From assembly GCF_016901955.1 (NCBI RefSeq), contig NZ_JACJLC010000021.1:1-48219 (forward strand): 48,219 bases of DNA. The letters are read 5' to 3'. The translations under genes were made by a program, and so were the position numbers. Source of the DNA: Pseudoflavonifractor phocaeensis (GTDB lineage: Bacteria > Bacillota > Clostridia > Oscillospirales > Oscillospiraceae). Below, in pieces: positions 23,277 to 31,087 of the stretch (position 1 is its first letter; the number at the start of each line of letters is the position of its first letter). The notes under the pieces were generated by a model. The model did no database searches. It had not been told where the DNA came from and saw nothing but the letters and a program-made list of their open reading frames with translations.

Positions 23277-25220
23277 TTACTCCTCCACGGGAGCGGACTC
23301 CTGGCTGCCGCCCTCCAGCAGAGCACGGATGGACAGGGAGACCTTCTTGTTGTCGTAGTCGATATCGATGATCTTCACGTCCACCATCTGGCCCTCGCTG
23401 AGCACGTCGCCGGGCTTGTCGATGCGGTGGTCGGCAATCTGAGAGATGTGGATCAGGCCGTCCACACCGGGCACCACCTCGGCAAAGGCGCCGAAGGTCA
23501 TCAGCTTGACCACACGGACGTTGGCCACGTCGCCGGCCTGATACTTGCCGGTGAACACCTCCCAGGGGTTCTGGGAGCGGTCCTTCATACCCAGGGAGAT
23601 CTTCTTCTTCTCGGGATCGAAGGAGATGACGTACACCTCCACGGTGTCGCCCACAGAGACCACCTCAGAGGGGTGCTTGATGCGGGACCAGGACAGCTCG
23701 GAAATGTGGACCATGCCGTCCACGCCGCCGATGTCCACAAAGGCGCCGTAAGAGGTCAGGCTCTTCACGGTACCGGTGTAACGCTTGCCCTCCTCGATGT
23801 TGGCCCACACCTCGGCGGCCTTGGCGGCCCGCTCCTCGGCCTCCACGGCGCGGATGGAGCCCACCACGCGCTTGCGGGCGCGGTTGACCTCGGTGATGCG
23901 CAGACGCACCTTCTGCTTGACCAGCTGGCTCATGGGAGTCTCACGGGGCAGACCGGTCTGAGAGGCGGGCACAAAGACCCGGACGCCCTTGATGGATACC
24001 ACGACGCCGCCCTTGTTCTCCTCGGTGACCACGCCCTCCACGGTGGTGTGGTCCTCACGGGCCTGCTCGATGTCTTCCCAGCTCTTCACGGTGTCAAGGC
24101 GCTTCTTGGAGAGGGTGACAACACCCTCCTGGTCGTTGACGCGCATGACGTAGGTTTCAATCTCGTCGCCGACTTTTACCAGATCCTCGACCTTGACCGT
24201 AGGGTCGTCGGTCAGCTCGGACACCGGTATGTAACCGGCGTGCTTGGTCCCGAGATCCACATAGATCTCAGTGGGGGTGATGCCAGTGACAACGCCCGTA
24301 ACCTTCTCCCCTGTATTTAAAGTCTTGATCGATTTCTCCAGCATTTCAGCAAAGGATTCCTCGATCTCAATGTGTTCATCGCTCATTTTGTCATAGACCT
24401 CCTTTATAATCCACTCAGGCGTGGACGCGCCCGCAGTGATTCCAATAGAAGCCTTCCGGTACAGGGTGGAAGGTTCCAGCTCCGCCGCCCGTTCGATCCA
24501 AACCACTTTGGGGCAGAGCGCCCCGCATAACTGGGCCAGCCGTTTGGTGTTGGAGCTCTCCCGCCCGCCGATGACGACCATAGCATCGGACCGGGCGGCC
24601 AACTCCTGTGCCTCGGACTGCCGTTTATACGTAGCATTACATATTGTATCAAAAATTTTTAAATTTGTACACTCTTTTTTTGCTTTTTTTACGCACTCTG
24701 TCCAGATAAAGTGCGTGGAGGTGGTCTGGGACACCATCGTGAGGGGGATCTGCCGCCGTTTGGGGTCCTCCTCCAGCCACCGCTCCAAGTCCGCTTTCCC
24801 TTCCAGCACAACGGGATGGGCACACCAGCCGGCAATAGCGGATACCTCCGGGTGATCCGCGGTACCCACGATGAGCACCTGCCGCCCCTCCCCCTCCGCC
24901 TCTTCCACGATCCGGTGGATCCGGGAGACATTGGGACAGGTGGCATCAATCACCGGACAGCCCCGGTGGGCCAAAGCCTCATGGACTGCCTTTCCCTCCC
25001 CGTGGGAGCGGATGATCACCGCCGCCCCCTCCGGAGCCTGCTCAGGGCACTGGATGAGTCCCACCCCCCGTTTCTCCAGATAGCGGATCACGTCGCTGTT
25101 GTGGATGATGGGGCCCAGCATGACGCAGGGCATCCCCTGGGCCGCCGCCTCCTCCGCCATGCGAACCGCCCGGCGCACCCCATAGCAGAATCCGGCGGAC
25201 CGGGCCAGCTCCACCTTCAC
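23277..25220 (-). CDS. ispH: Bifunctional HMBPP reductase (IspH) / ribosomal protein S1 fusion
   Basis: 647 residues joining two proteins. Residues 1-280 are IspH, the last MEP-pathway step, which reduces HMBPP to IPP and DMAPP with a 4Fe-4S cluster. The three cluster cysteines are Cys12 (GFCYG), Cys95 (DATCPN) and Cys194 (TICNAT), with TTSTH and ESSNTKR substrate motifs. Residues about 303-373, 391-457, 477-547 and 562-633 are four S1 RNA-binding repeats, as in RpsA. The fusion is known in Clostridia. The linker (DEHIEIEESFAEMLEK) is acidic and helical. It ends an operon with plsC (4-base overlap) and cmk. A separate S1 gene elsewhere cannot be excluded. Confidence 0.96.
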   Translation of the reverse strand: MKVELARSAGFCYGVRRAVRMAEEAAAQGMPCVMLGPIIHNSDVIRYLEKRGVGLIQCPEQAPEGAAVIIRSHGEGKAVHEALAHRGCPVIDATCPNVSRIHRIVEEAEGEGRQVLIVGTADHPEVSAIAGWCAHPVVLEGKADLERWLEEDPKRRQIPLTMVSQTTSTHFIWTECVKKAKKECTNLKIFDTICNATYKRQSEAQELAARSDAMVVIGGRESSNTKRLAQLCGALCPKVVWIERAAELEPSTLYRKASIGITAGASTPEWIIKEVYDKMSDEHIEIEESFAEMLEKSIKTLNTGEKVTGVVTGITPTEIYVDLGTKHAGYIPVSELTDDPTVKVEDLVKVGDEIETYVMRVNDQEGVVTLSKKRLDTVKSWEDIEQAREDHTTVEGVVTEENKGGVVVSIKGVRVFVPASQTGLPRETPMSQLVKQKVRLRITEVNRARKRVVGSIRAVEAEERAAKAAEVWANIEEGKRYTGTVKSLTSYGAFVDIGGVDGMVHISELSWSRIKHPSEVVSVGDTVEVYVISFDPEKKKISLGMKDRSQNPWEVFTGKYQAGDVANVRVVKLMTFGAFAEVVPGVDGLIHISQIADHRIDKPGDVLSEGQMVDVKIIDIDYDNKKVSLSIRALLEGGSQESAPVEE

Positions 25221-25813
25221 CGGCCGGCCTGAGGCTTCAAAGCCTCGATACGCTCCATCAGGTCCTCGGCGATGGCGTGATATTCCTCGGGGGTGGCCCG
25301 CTTACCGGAGCTCTGGGGATAGTATGCCTCCCCGATGACCACCTGATTCCACCGGAACCATCGCTTCTCGGCCGGGACGTAAATGGGTACGATGGGCACC
25401 CCGGTACGCAAGGCCAGCATGGCCGCCCCCGTCTTGGCGTCTCCGAAGTCCCCGTCCTGGTGACGGGTACCCTCGGGGAACATAAGCAGCCGGTCGCCGT
25501 CCTTCAGGTATTTCATAGCGGTCTTGATGGCCGTCACGTCGGCGTGCCCCCGCTTCACCCCAAAGATGCCCGCCTTTTTCAGCACCCAGCCGATGATGGG
25601 CCAGTGCATGATCTCCTCCTTGGCCATCACGTGGATGGGGTGCTTGAGCCCCATGGCGAAAGCGATGAACACCGGGTCGCTCATGCGGGTATGGTTGGCG
25701 CAGAACAGGGCGCCCCCCTTGGGGATATTCTGTTTGTTGATGCACAGAGTGGGTTTCAGCAGCCTGAAAAAGGGCCAAACCACGATATACGCCAGTAAAT
25801 ACATTTTGTTCAT
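25217..25813 (-). CDS. plsC: 1-acyl-sn-glycerol-3-phosphate acyltransferase family protein
   Basis: A membrane-associated acyltransferase that converts lysophosphatidate to phosphatidate. The HX4D motif is His41-Asp46 (NHTRMSD) and the glycerol-phosphate motif FPEGTR is at 112-117. An N-terminal hydrophobic stretch (MYLLAYIVVWPFFRLL) anchors it. Length 198 is typical. It overlaps cmk and ispH by 4 bases each. The cmk-plsC-ispH-rpsA order is common in Clostridia. Confidence 0.92.
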   Translation of the reverse strand: MNKMYLLAYIVVWPFFRLLKPTLCINKQNIPKGGALFCANHTRMSDPVFIAFAMGLKHPIHVMAKEEIMHWPIIGWVLKKAGIFGVKRGHADVTAIKTAMKYLKDGDRLLMFPEGTRHQDGDFGDAKTGAAMLALRTGVPIVPIYVPAEKRWFRWNQVVIGEAYYPQSSGKRATPEEYHAIAEDLMERIEALKPQAGR

Positions 25814-26490
25814 GCCCCAAGCCGCTCCTTTACGATCTTACTGAGCAGGGCTAGGCTCTGGTCCAGGTCCAGCTCGGTGGTATCCGCCAGGGCCGCGTCC
25901 GCCGCCCGACGGAGGGGGGCCGCCGCCCGGCTCTCGTCCCGCCGGTCCCGCTCCAGCACGTCCCGCAGTACCGTGTCATAGTCAGCCTGCTGGCCTCGCT
26001 CGTTCAGCTCCAGCCACCGGCGGCGGGCCCTGGCCTCGGGGGCGGCGGTGAGGAAGATCTTCACTCCGGCCCCGGGAAGCACCACAGTGCCGATGTCCCG
26101 GCCATCCATGACCACATCCTGGGCCTGGGCCAGCTTCCGCTGCCGCTCCAGCAGGAAGGCCCGCACCGCGGGCAGGGCGGACACACAGGAGGCGTACCGG
26201 GAGATCTCATGCTGCCGGATGGCCTGGGATACGTCCTCCCCGTTGAGGTACATCCGCTGGACCCCGTCGGGGCCATACCCCATGGTGATATCCAGTCCGG
26301 GCAGCAGGGCGGCTACCGCCGCCCCGTCCTCCGGGTCCACCCCGGCCCGGCAGGCCGCCAGACCCACAGTGCGATAGATGGCCCCGGTATCTACGTATAC
26401 ATAGCCCAGCTCTCTGGCCAGAGCCTTGGCCAGGGTGGATTTTCCGGCCCCGGAGGGGCCGTCAATGGCAATGCTTCTTTGGATGCTCAT
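25810..26490 (-). CDS. cmk: (d)CMP kinase
   Basis: Phosphorylates CMP and dCMP. The P-loop GPSGAGKS is at 11-18, YVDTGAIYRTVG follows, and DGRDIGTVV is the conserved mid-protein motif. Length 226 is standard. The start is the ATG reading MSIQRSIAID: GGAGGAGG is about 6 bases upstream and the previous stop is one base away. Upstream in-frame sequence belongs to the flavoprotein gene. Confidence 0.96.
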   Translation of the reverse strand: MSIQRSIAIDGPSGAGKSTLAKALARELGYVYVDTGAIYRTVGLAACRAGVDPEDGAAVAALLPGLDITMGYGPDGVQRMYLNGEDVSQAIRQHEISRYASCVSALPAVRAFLLERQRKLAQAQDVVMDGRDIGTVVLPGAGVKIFLTAAPEARARRRWLELNERGQQADYDTVLRDVLERDRRDESRAAAPLRRAADAALADTTELDLDQSLALLSKIVKERLGA

Positions 26491-26491
26491 C

Positions 26492-27745
26492 TCATTCCTC
26501 CTCCTTTGGGGGATGGATCCATGCGGCCGCCCCCTGGCCCGCCGCCCGGCCGGTGGACCAGGCGATCTGCAGGTTGAAGCCGCCGGTATAGGCGTCCACA
26601 TCCAGCACCTCCCCGGCAAAAAACACGCCGGGGGCCTTTTTGGAGGCCATGGTGTGGGGATCCACCTCAACGGTCTTGATCCCGCCGGCAGTGATGATGG
26701 CCTCTTCTATGGGCCGTGGGCCGGTGATGTCGATGCGCAGCCCCTTCAACGTATCCAGCAGCCTGTGCCGCTGGGGCCTGGTCACAGAATGGGCCTTCAG
26801 GTCCCCGGGAATGCCGGTGAGCTCCAGCACCACCGGCACCATCAGCCGGGGGACCAATCCCTCCAACACATGGCGGAAGTCCTTGTTGGCCCCCTCGGCC
26901 AGATCCCGCAGCAGCCGCCCCTCCAGCTTTTCCCGGTCCAGGGCGGGCTTCAGGTCCAGCAGGATGTGGTAGTGCTCCTTCCCCATATCCCGCATATGGG
27001 CGGAGGCGGAGAGGATCAAAGGTCCGGACAGGCCGAAGTGGGTAAAGAGCATCTCCCCCTGCTGGGCGTACACCGCTTTCTTTTTGCTGTTTTTTACCTG
27101 GATGGCCACGTTGCGCAGGCTCAGTCCCTGCATTTGGGCGCAGAAAGACTGCTCCGCCACCAGAGGCACCAAGGAGGGCCGGGGCTCCACGATGGTGTGG
27201 CCCAGCGCCCTGGCAAACCCATACCCGTCCCCGGTGGAGCCGGTAAGTGGGTAGGACAGCCCGCCGGTGGCGATCACCGCCGCCTGGCAGGGGTAGGTCC
27301 CCTTCTCTCCCTTCACACCGGTAAGAGCTCCGTCCTCCCACACCAGACCGGCGGCCCGGTCCTGGACAATGTCCACCCCGGCCTTGCGCAGAGCCCGCAG
27401 CAGAGCGTCGATGATATCGGCTGCCTGGTCCGACAGGGGGAAAACCCGGTTGCCCCGCTCAGTCTTGAGAGGGACCCCCAGCCCTTCAAAAAAGGCCTTC
27501 ACCTGTGCCGGTGGGAATCGGGTGGCCGCGCTGGTAAGAAAGCGGCTGTTGCCAGGGACGTTCTGGAGCAGCTCGGGGACGGTACAGTCGTTGGTCACGT
27601 TGCACCGGCCCTTGCCGGTGATGTACAGCTTACGGCCCAGCTTTGGGTTCCGCTCCAGCAGAGTGACCTGGGCTCCTCCCTCCGCCGCCGCCAGGGCAGC
27701 CATACATCCGGCGGCTCCGCCGCCGATGACGATGATCTGACTCAA
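26492..27745 (-). CDS. HI0933/BaiN-family NAD(P)/FAD-dependent oxidoreductase
   Basis: A flavoprotein of 417 residues with an N-terminal FAD-binding GGGAAG (7-12), the LERNPKLGRKLYITGKGRCNVTN signature of the YhiN/HI0933 family in shortened form, and a C-terminal ATGGLSYP and FAGEVLDVDAYTGG pair of FAD contacts. The family includes bile-acid BaiN, but most members sit in housekeeping clusters like this one, so bile-acid activity should not be assumed. The start is TTG, overlapping the rpiR stop by 4 bases (TTGA). Confidence 0.9.
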   Translation of the reverse strand: MSQIIVIGGGAAGCMAALAAAEGGAQVTLLERNPKLGRKLYITGKGRCNVTNDCTVPELLQNVPGNSRFLTSAATRFPPAQVKAFFEGLGVPLKTERGNRVFPLSDQAADIIDALLRALRKAGVDIVQDRAAGLVWEDGALTGVKGEKGTYPCQAAVIATGGLSYPLTGSTGDGYGFARALGHTIVEPRPSLVPLVAEQSFCAQMQGLSLRNVAIQVKNSKKKAVYAQQGEMLFTHFGLSGPLILSASAHMRDMGKEHYHILLDLKPALDREKLEGRLLRDLAEGANKDFRHVLEGLVPRLMVPVVLELTGIPGDLKAHSVTRPQRHRLLDTLKGLRIDITGPRPIEEAIITAGGIKTVEVDPHTMASKKAPGVFFAGEVLDVDAYTGGFNLQIAWSTGRAAGQGAAAWIHPPKEEE

Positions 27746-28611
27746 CTGTTCTCGTCCACCTTCTCATAGACCTCGTACTCGTCCCAGATACGTTCCAGAC
27801 TCTCAAAGGTACGGGAGAGGTCGTCGTTCTTTTTTCGCCCGATGGCCACGATGAGGGCGTTCACCAGGCTGAGGGGAGCTACCAGAGAGTCCACAAAGGA
27901 GGCCATGTCGCTCTTGGCCAGCAGGGTGATGGAGGAATAGGGCACCAATGGAGAGGTCTGGCTGTCGGTGATGGCGATGGCCTCCGCTCCCCGGTCGTGG
28001 GCAAACTGCATGGCTTTCACTGTCCGCCGGGAGTACCGGGGGAAGCTGATGCCCACGATCACGTCCTCCGGCCCGATGTGGAGCAGCTGCTCAAAGACCT
28101 CGCTGGCCGAGGTGGTGTGGATGATGGTCACGTTCTGGAAGATCAGCGTGGAGTAGAACCCCAGAAAGCTGGCGATGGCGGCAGCGGAACGCACCCCCAG
28201 GATATAGATGTGCCTGGCGGCGGTAATGGCGTCCACCGCCCGCTGGAACTGGACCCGGTCGGTCTCCTCCATGGTCAGGTGGATCTTTTCAATATCCGAC
28301 TGCATCACCATGGACAGGATATCCTGGTCGCCAATGCGGTCGTTGGACACCTCGATGCGCTGCACCGAGGTGAGCTTGCTGCGGATCATCTCCTGCAGGG
28401 CCTTCTGCATGGCGGGATAGCCGTCATAGCCCAGCTCAGCGGCAAAGCGGACCACGGTAGACTCGCTCACCTTGACCGTCTTTCCCAGCTTGCTGGCCGT
28501 CATGAAGGCGGCCTTATCATAGGATTCCAGAATAAAATGGGCGATCAGCTTCTGCCCTTTGGAGAAGGTGCTCATTTCAGATTGTATGGTAGACAAAATG
28601 TCCTTCGGCAT
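27742..28611 (-). CDS. MurR/RpiR-family transcriptional regulator
   Basis: 289 residues. The N-terminal HTH_6 domain (about 1-77) contains VSESTVVRFAAELGYDGYP, and a SIS sugar-phosphate-binding domain lies at about 125-255 (LGVRSAAAIASFLGFY; GISFPRYSRRTV). Such proteins sense phosphosugars, often of amino-sugar or pentose metabolism. No sugar gene is in its operon: it leads flavoprotein, cmk, plsC and ispH-rpsA. GGGAGGG is 7 bases before the ATG. Inverted and direct repeats between its promoter and start could be operators. Confidence 0.92.
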   Translation of the reverse strand: MPKDILSTIQSEMSTFSKGQKLIAHFILESYDKAAFMTASKLGKTVKVSESTVVRFAAELGYDGYPAMQKALQEMIRSKLTSVQRIEVSNDRIGDQDILSMVMQSDIEKIHLTMEETDRVQFQRAVDAITAARHIYILGVRSAAAIASFLGFYSTLIFQNVTIIHTTSASEVFEQLLHIGPEDVIVGISFPRYSRRTVKAMQFAHDRGAEAIAITDSQTSPLVPYSSITLLAKSDMASFVDSLVAPLSLVNALIVAIGRKKNDDLSRTFESLERIWDEYEVYEKVDENS

Positions 28612-28640
28612 GGCTCAACCCTCCCGGCCTTCCAACTCAT

Positions 28641-28671
28641 GTAGTGGACATAACGTCGTTAATAGACATAA
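28641..28671 (-). promoter_or_regulatory. Candidate operator in the rpiR leader
   Basis: The palindrome TAACGTCGTTA (28651-28661) is flanked by two direct GACATAA copies 18 bases apart, read on the plus strand, 30-60 bases before the rpiR start. Autoregulation is plausible but unproven. Confidence 0.35.
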
Positions 28672-28715
28672 TCCCGGCCTGTCCGCACCGATCCGGCACG
28701 GGCAGGCCGGTTCTA

Positions 28716-28744
28716 ATCATACCGGTTTTGGCCGGGAAAAGCAA
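28716..28744 (-). promoter_or_regulatory. Promoter for the rpiR operon
   Basis: TTGCTT, a 17-base spacer and TATGAT point toward rpiR, with a predicted leader of about 100 bases. Confidence 0.75.
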
Positions 28745-28749
28745 TCCCC

Positions 28750-28780
28750 TTTTGCAGGATTTTTTGCATTTCCTGCAAAA
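28750..28780. repeat. Inverted repeat between rluB and the rpiR promoter
   Basis: TTTTGCAGG and CCTGCAAAA form a perfect 9-bp inverted repeat around a 13-base A/T-rich centre. It lies 6 bases after the rluB stop and directly upstream of the rpiR -35. On the minus strand no U-tract follows, so an operator is as likely as a terminator. Confidence 0.55.
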
Positions 28781-28786
28781 TTTCTG

Positions 28787-29494
28787 TCAAGGCTTCTTGT
28801 CCCATCCCGTCAGCAGGGCCAGCTCTCCCTCTGTCAGAGGCCGCCAGCGCCCCGGCTTCAGGCCTCCCAGGGCCAACTGCCCCTCCCGGATCCGCCGTAG
28901 CCGTCGCACCTCCAGCCCCGCCTGGGCGCACATTCGCCGCACCTGACGGTTGCGGCCCTCATGAATGGTAACGGTGAGCAGGTCCGGCCCCAGTCGTGCC
29001 ACCCTGGCAGGGCTCAGAGCCACCCCGTCCAGCTTCATGGGCCCCGACAGCACCGGCAGGGCCCCCTCCACATCGCCGGTCACCCACACCAGGTACTCCT
29101 TCTCCACCTCATGGCTGGGGTGGAGCAGCTGTTGGGTGAGCGCCCCATCATCGGTGAGGATAAGCAGGCCTTCGGAGTCCATGTCCAGCCGGCCCACTGG
29201 CCACACCCTGGCCCCGCAGCCCGCCACCAGGTCGGCCACCGTCCGCCTGCCCTTCTCGTCGGACAGGGTGGTGACGTACCCTCTGGGCTTGTTGAGCATG
29301 AGATAAGTACGCCGCTTGGGCCCCCGCAGGAGTTTTCCGTCCACCCGGATATCGTCTCGCTCCGGGTCGGCCTTATCCCCCAGGTTGGCGGGCTTCCCGT
29401 TCACTGTCACCCGCCCCGCCGTCAGCCAGACCTCCGCCTCCCGGCGGGAGCACAGGCCGTGGGCGGAGAGTATTTTTTGCAGCCGTTCTTCCAC
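28787..29494 (-). CDS. rluB: Pseudouridine synthase RluB/RsuA family
   Basis: Converts uridine to pseudouridine in rRNA (2605 of 23S in the RluB subgroup). An N-terminal S4 domain (about 1-60; RLQKILSAHGLCSRREAE) is followed by the catalytic domain with Asp104 in GRLDMDSEGLL and the C-terminal RNRQVRRM motif. The start is GTG: AAAGGAG is 7 bases upstream and the 235-residue product matches the family. It is the last gene of the M50-scpAB-gerW-dac cluster, as in B. subtilis where rluB follows dacB-spmAB. Confidence 0.94.
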   Translation of the reverse strand: MEERLQKILSAHGLCSRREAEVWLTAGRVTVNGKPANLGDKADPERDDIRVDGKLLRGPKRRTYLMLNKPRGYVTTLSDEKGRRTVADLVAGCGARVWPVGRLDMDSEGLLILTDDGALTQQLLHPSHEVEKEYLVWVTGDVEGALPVLSGPMKLDGVALSPARVARLGPDLLTVTIHEGRNRQVRRMCAQAGLEVRRLRRIREGQLALGGLKPGRWRPLTEGELALLTGWDKKP

Positions 29495-29518
29495 CGGCAG
29501 TCTCCTTTCCGTGGGAAA

Positions 29519-29542
29519 GGCCTGCCGCCTAAGCGGCAGGCC
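29519..29542 (-). terminator. Hairpin between the D,D-carboxypeptidase gene and rluB
   Basis: A perfect 10-bp stem (GGCCTGCCGC, loop TTAG, GCGGCAGGCC) is followed by TTTCCC on the minus strand. The short T run suggests partial termination before rluB. Confidence 0.55.
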
Positions 29543-29556
29543 TCCGCTATTCCAGT

Positions 29557-30636
29557 TCAAATGCCAAACAGCCGCTCCAGCCAGCCTTTGGGGGCCAGAT
29601 CCACCGCCGCGCCCCAGGCGTATACCAAAGGCAGCCGTGCGATCTCTTCCCCCGCCAGGCGCACCGTCACATGACCCGCCGGGAAGCCAGCCCCCACCGG
29701 AGCCTCTACCCGCTCCGGCAGGGAAAGTTCCACCTCAGGCTCCTCCCCCGCCGCCAGGGGCCAGCGGATCGCCGCCGGGGCCACCGCCCGAACAAACCGG
29801 CACAGACTGCCCGTCACCGGAATCTCTATCCACTGGCCCTCCGCCACAATGGTGGTCAGGGGAAAGTTGGCAAAACCGTAGTCAAAAAGGGCAGCGTGAT
29901 CGGCCCAGTCGTTGGGGGCGTTGAGGGTGACGGCGATGAGCTCCTGGCCCTCCCGCAGGGCGCTGGACACCAGGGTGCGTCCCGCCTCGTCGGTGTAGCC
30001 CGTCTTCAGGCCGGTGCACCCCTGGTACTGCCACAGCAGCTTGTTGTGGTTGGTGAGGGTGCGTCCCGCCACCACGGCCGTTCTGGTCCCCACAATGGCC
30101 CGCAGCTCCTGCCGCTCCAGCACCGCCCGGGCCAGAATGGCCATGTCGGCGGCAGTGGAGTAGTGGTTGGGATCGTCCAGGCCGTTGGGGTTGGCAAAGC
30201 AGGTTTGATTCATGCCCAGGTCGGCCGCCTTCTTGTTCATTTTCTCCACAAAGGAAGCCACGTCACCGGCACAGTAGCCCGCCACCGCCAGGGCGGCGTC
30301 ATTGCCCGAGGCCAGCAGCAGCCCGTATAGCAGCTCCTCCAGGGTAAGCTCCTCCCCCGGCTTCAGGTACATGGAGGAGCCCTCCGCCCCGGTCCACTCC
30401 TGTTTCACCCTCACCACCGACGACAGGTCGGGGCGCAGCTCCACCGCCACCAGGGCAGTCATCAGCTTGGTGATGCTGGCAATAGGCCGGGCGTCATGGG
30501 CGTTTTTCTCATACAGGACCCGGCCGCTGGCGGCATCCACCAGGATGGCGGAGGAGGCCGACAGGGCAGGCTGGGCCCCCCGAACGGGGAGCATGGTCAG
30601 GGACAGGACCAACAGCAGGGCGCACAGGCGCTTCAA
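29557..30636 (-). CDS. D-alanyl-D-alanine carboxypeptidase (S11 family, DacF/DacB-like)
   Basis: Trims the terminal D-Ala of peptidoglycan stem peptides outside the membrane. A signal peptide (about 1-20) precedes the penicillin-binding fold with SxxK at Ser54-Lys57 (SITK), SGN at 110-112 and KTG at 211-213. A beta domain follows from about 270. Length is 359 residues; the last helix (LEGWLERLFGI-like end) may be amphipathic. The start is TTG with a GAGGTGAT site 5 bases upstream, extending the 16S rRNA complementarity. Its neighbours gerW and rluB suggest a spore-cortex role, but vegetative wall trimming is also possible. Confidence 0.93.
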   Translation of the reverse strand: MKRLCALLLVLSLTMLPVRGAQPALSASSAILVDAASGRVLYEKNAHDARPIASITKLMTALVAVELRPDLSSVVRVKQEWTGAEGSSMYLKPGEELTLEELLYGLLLASGNDAALAVAGYCAGDVASFVEKMNKKAADLGMNQTCFANPNGLDDPNHYSTAADMAILARAVLERQELRAIVGTRTAVVAGRTLTNHNKLLWQYQGCTGLKTGYTDEAGRTLVSSALREGQELIAVTLNAPNDWADHAALFDYGFANFPLTTIVAEGQWIEIPVTGSLCRFVRAVAPAAIRWPLAAGEEPEVELSLPERVEAPVGAGFPAGHVTVRLAGEEIARLPLVYAWGAAVDLAPKGWLERLFGI

Positions 30637-30662
30637 GGGGCATCACCTCACGTTGATGCCCC
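30637..30662 (-). promoter_or_regulatory. Hairpin enclosing the carboxypeptidase ribosome site
   Basis: A perfect 9-bp stem (GGGGCATCA with TGATGCCCC) and an 8-base loop hold the GAGGTGAT ribosome site, with the TTG start immediately after the stem. In readthrough mRNA from gerW the site would be masked. Confidence 0.6.
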
Positions 30663-30692
30663 TAGTATACGCCTCAGGGCTGGGCTTTATCC
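30663..30692 (-). promoter_or_regulatory. Candidate forespore-type (sigma-F/G) promoter
   Basis: GGATA, an 18-base spacer and TATACTA match the B. subtilis sigma-G pattern GnATR-N18-CATnnTA at all but one fixed position. The predicted start falls within the 5' arm of the following hairpin. The -35 overlaps the gerW 3' end. Recognition by a sporulation sigma factor is inference. Confidence 0.35.
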
Positions 30693-31084
30693 GCCGCCTT
30701 TTTCTCCTGCTGCTTCTCGATGAAGGCGGTCACCTTGTCCACCACCTCGGGCACCGTCTCGATGACCCGGTCCACAGTGGTGGCCGGCGGGGGGGCCACC
30801 GGCAGCAGGCGCACCGAGTCCCCCTTCACCACCAGGAAGCCCACGGGCGTCAGGTTGACCCCCGCCCCGGCGCCGCCGCCGAAGCAGTTGTCGTCCTCCG
30901 GCTTCTTGTTCTTGCTGGCAAACTCGGTGCCGCCGGAGCCCACCCCCACGCTGAGCTGGGACAGGGGGATGATGGTGACCTCCCCCGCCTGGATGGGCTG
31001 GCCCACGATGGTGTTCACGTCCGCGATCTCCCGGACTTTCTCCACGATGTTGGTCATCAGATCGCCGATGGGATGCTTTTCCAT
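30674..31084 (-). CDS. gerW: GerW/YtfJ-family sporulation protein
   Basis: 136 residues with the GerW signature: an N-terminal helix (HPIGDLMTNIVEKV), IVGQPI, TIIPLSQLSVGVG and a Gly-rich GGGAGAGVNLTPVGFLVV segment, then a Lys-rich C-terminus. In B. subtilis GerW is needed for L-alanine-triggered spore germination. It follows the DUF2953 (YtfI-like) gene by 3 bases, the same pairing as ytfI-ytfJ in Bacillus. It marks the genome as endospore lineage. Confidence 0.92.
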   Translation of the reverse strand: MEKHPIGDLMTNIVEKVREIADVNTIVGQPIQAGEVTIIPLSQLSVGVGSGGTEFASKNKKPEDDNCFGGGAGAGVNLTPVGFLVVKGDSVRLLPVAPPPATTVDRVIETVPEVVDKVTAFIEKQQEKKAADKAQP

Positions 31085-31087
31085 AGC

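Noticed and set aside
23202-24320. A 372-codon His/Gly/Leu-rich plus-strand frame that looks like a metal-binding repeat protein
   Set aside because: It is the reverse complement of the S1 repeats of ispH-rpsA; the periodicity comes from those repeats.
26492-27745. A bile-acid-converting BaiN
   Set aside because: The family match is real, but no other bai gene is present and the operon is housekeeping.
28750-28780. A standard terminator after rluB
   Set aside because: The stem is perfect but no U-tract follows on the coding strand, so I list it as an inverted repeat of unknown role.
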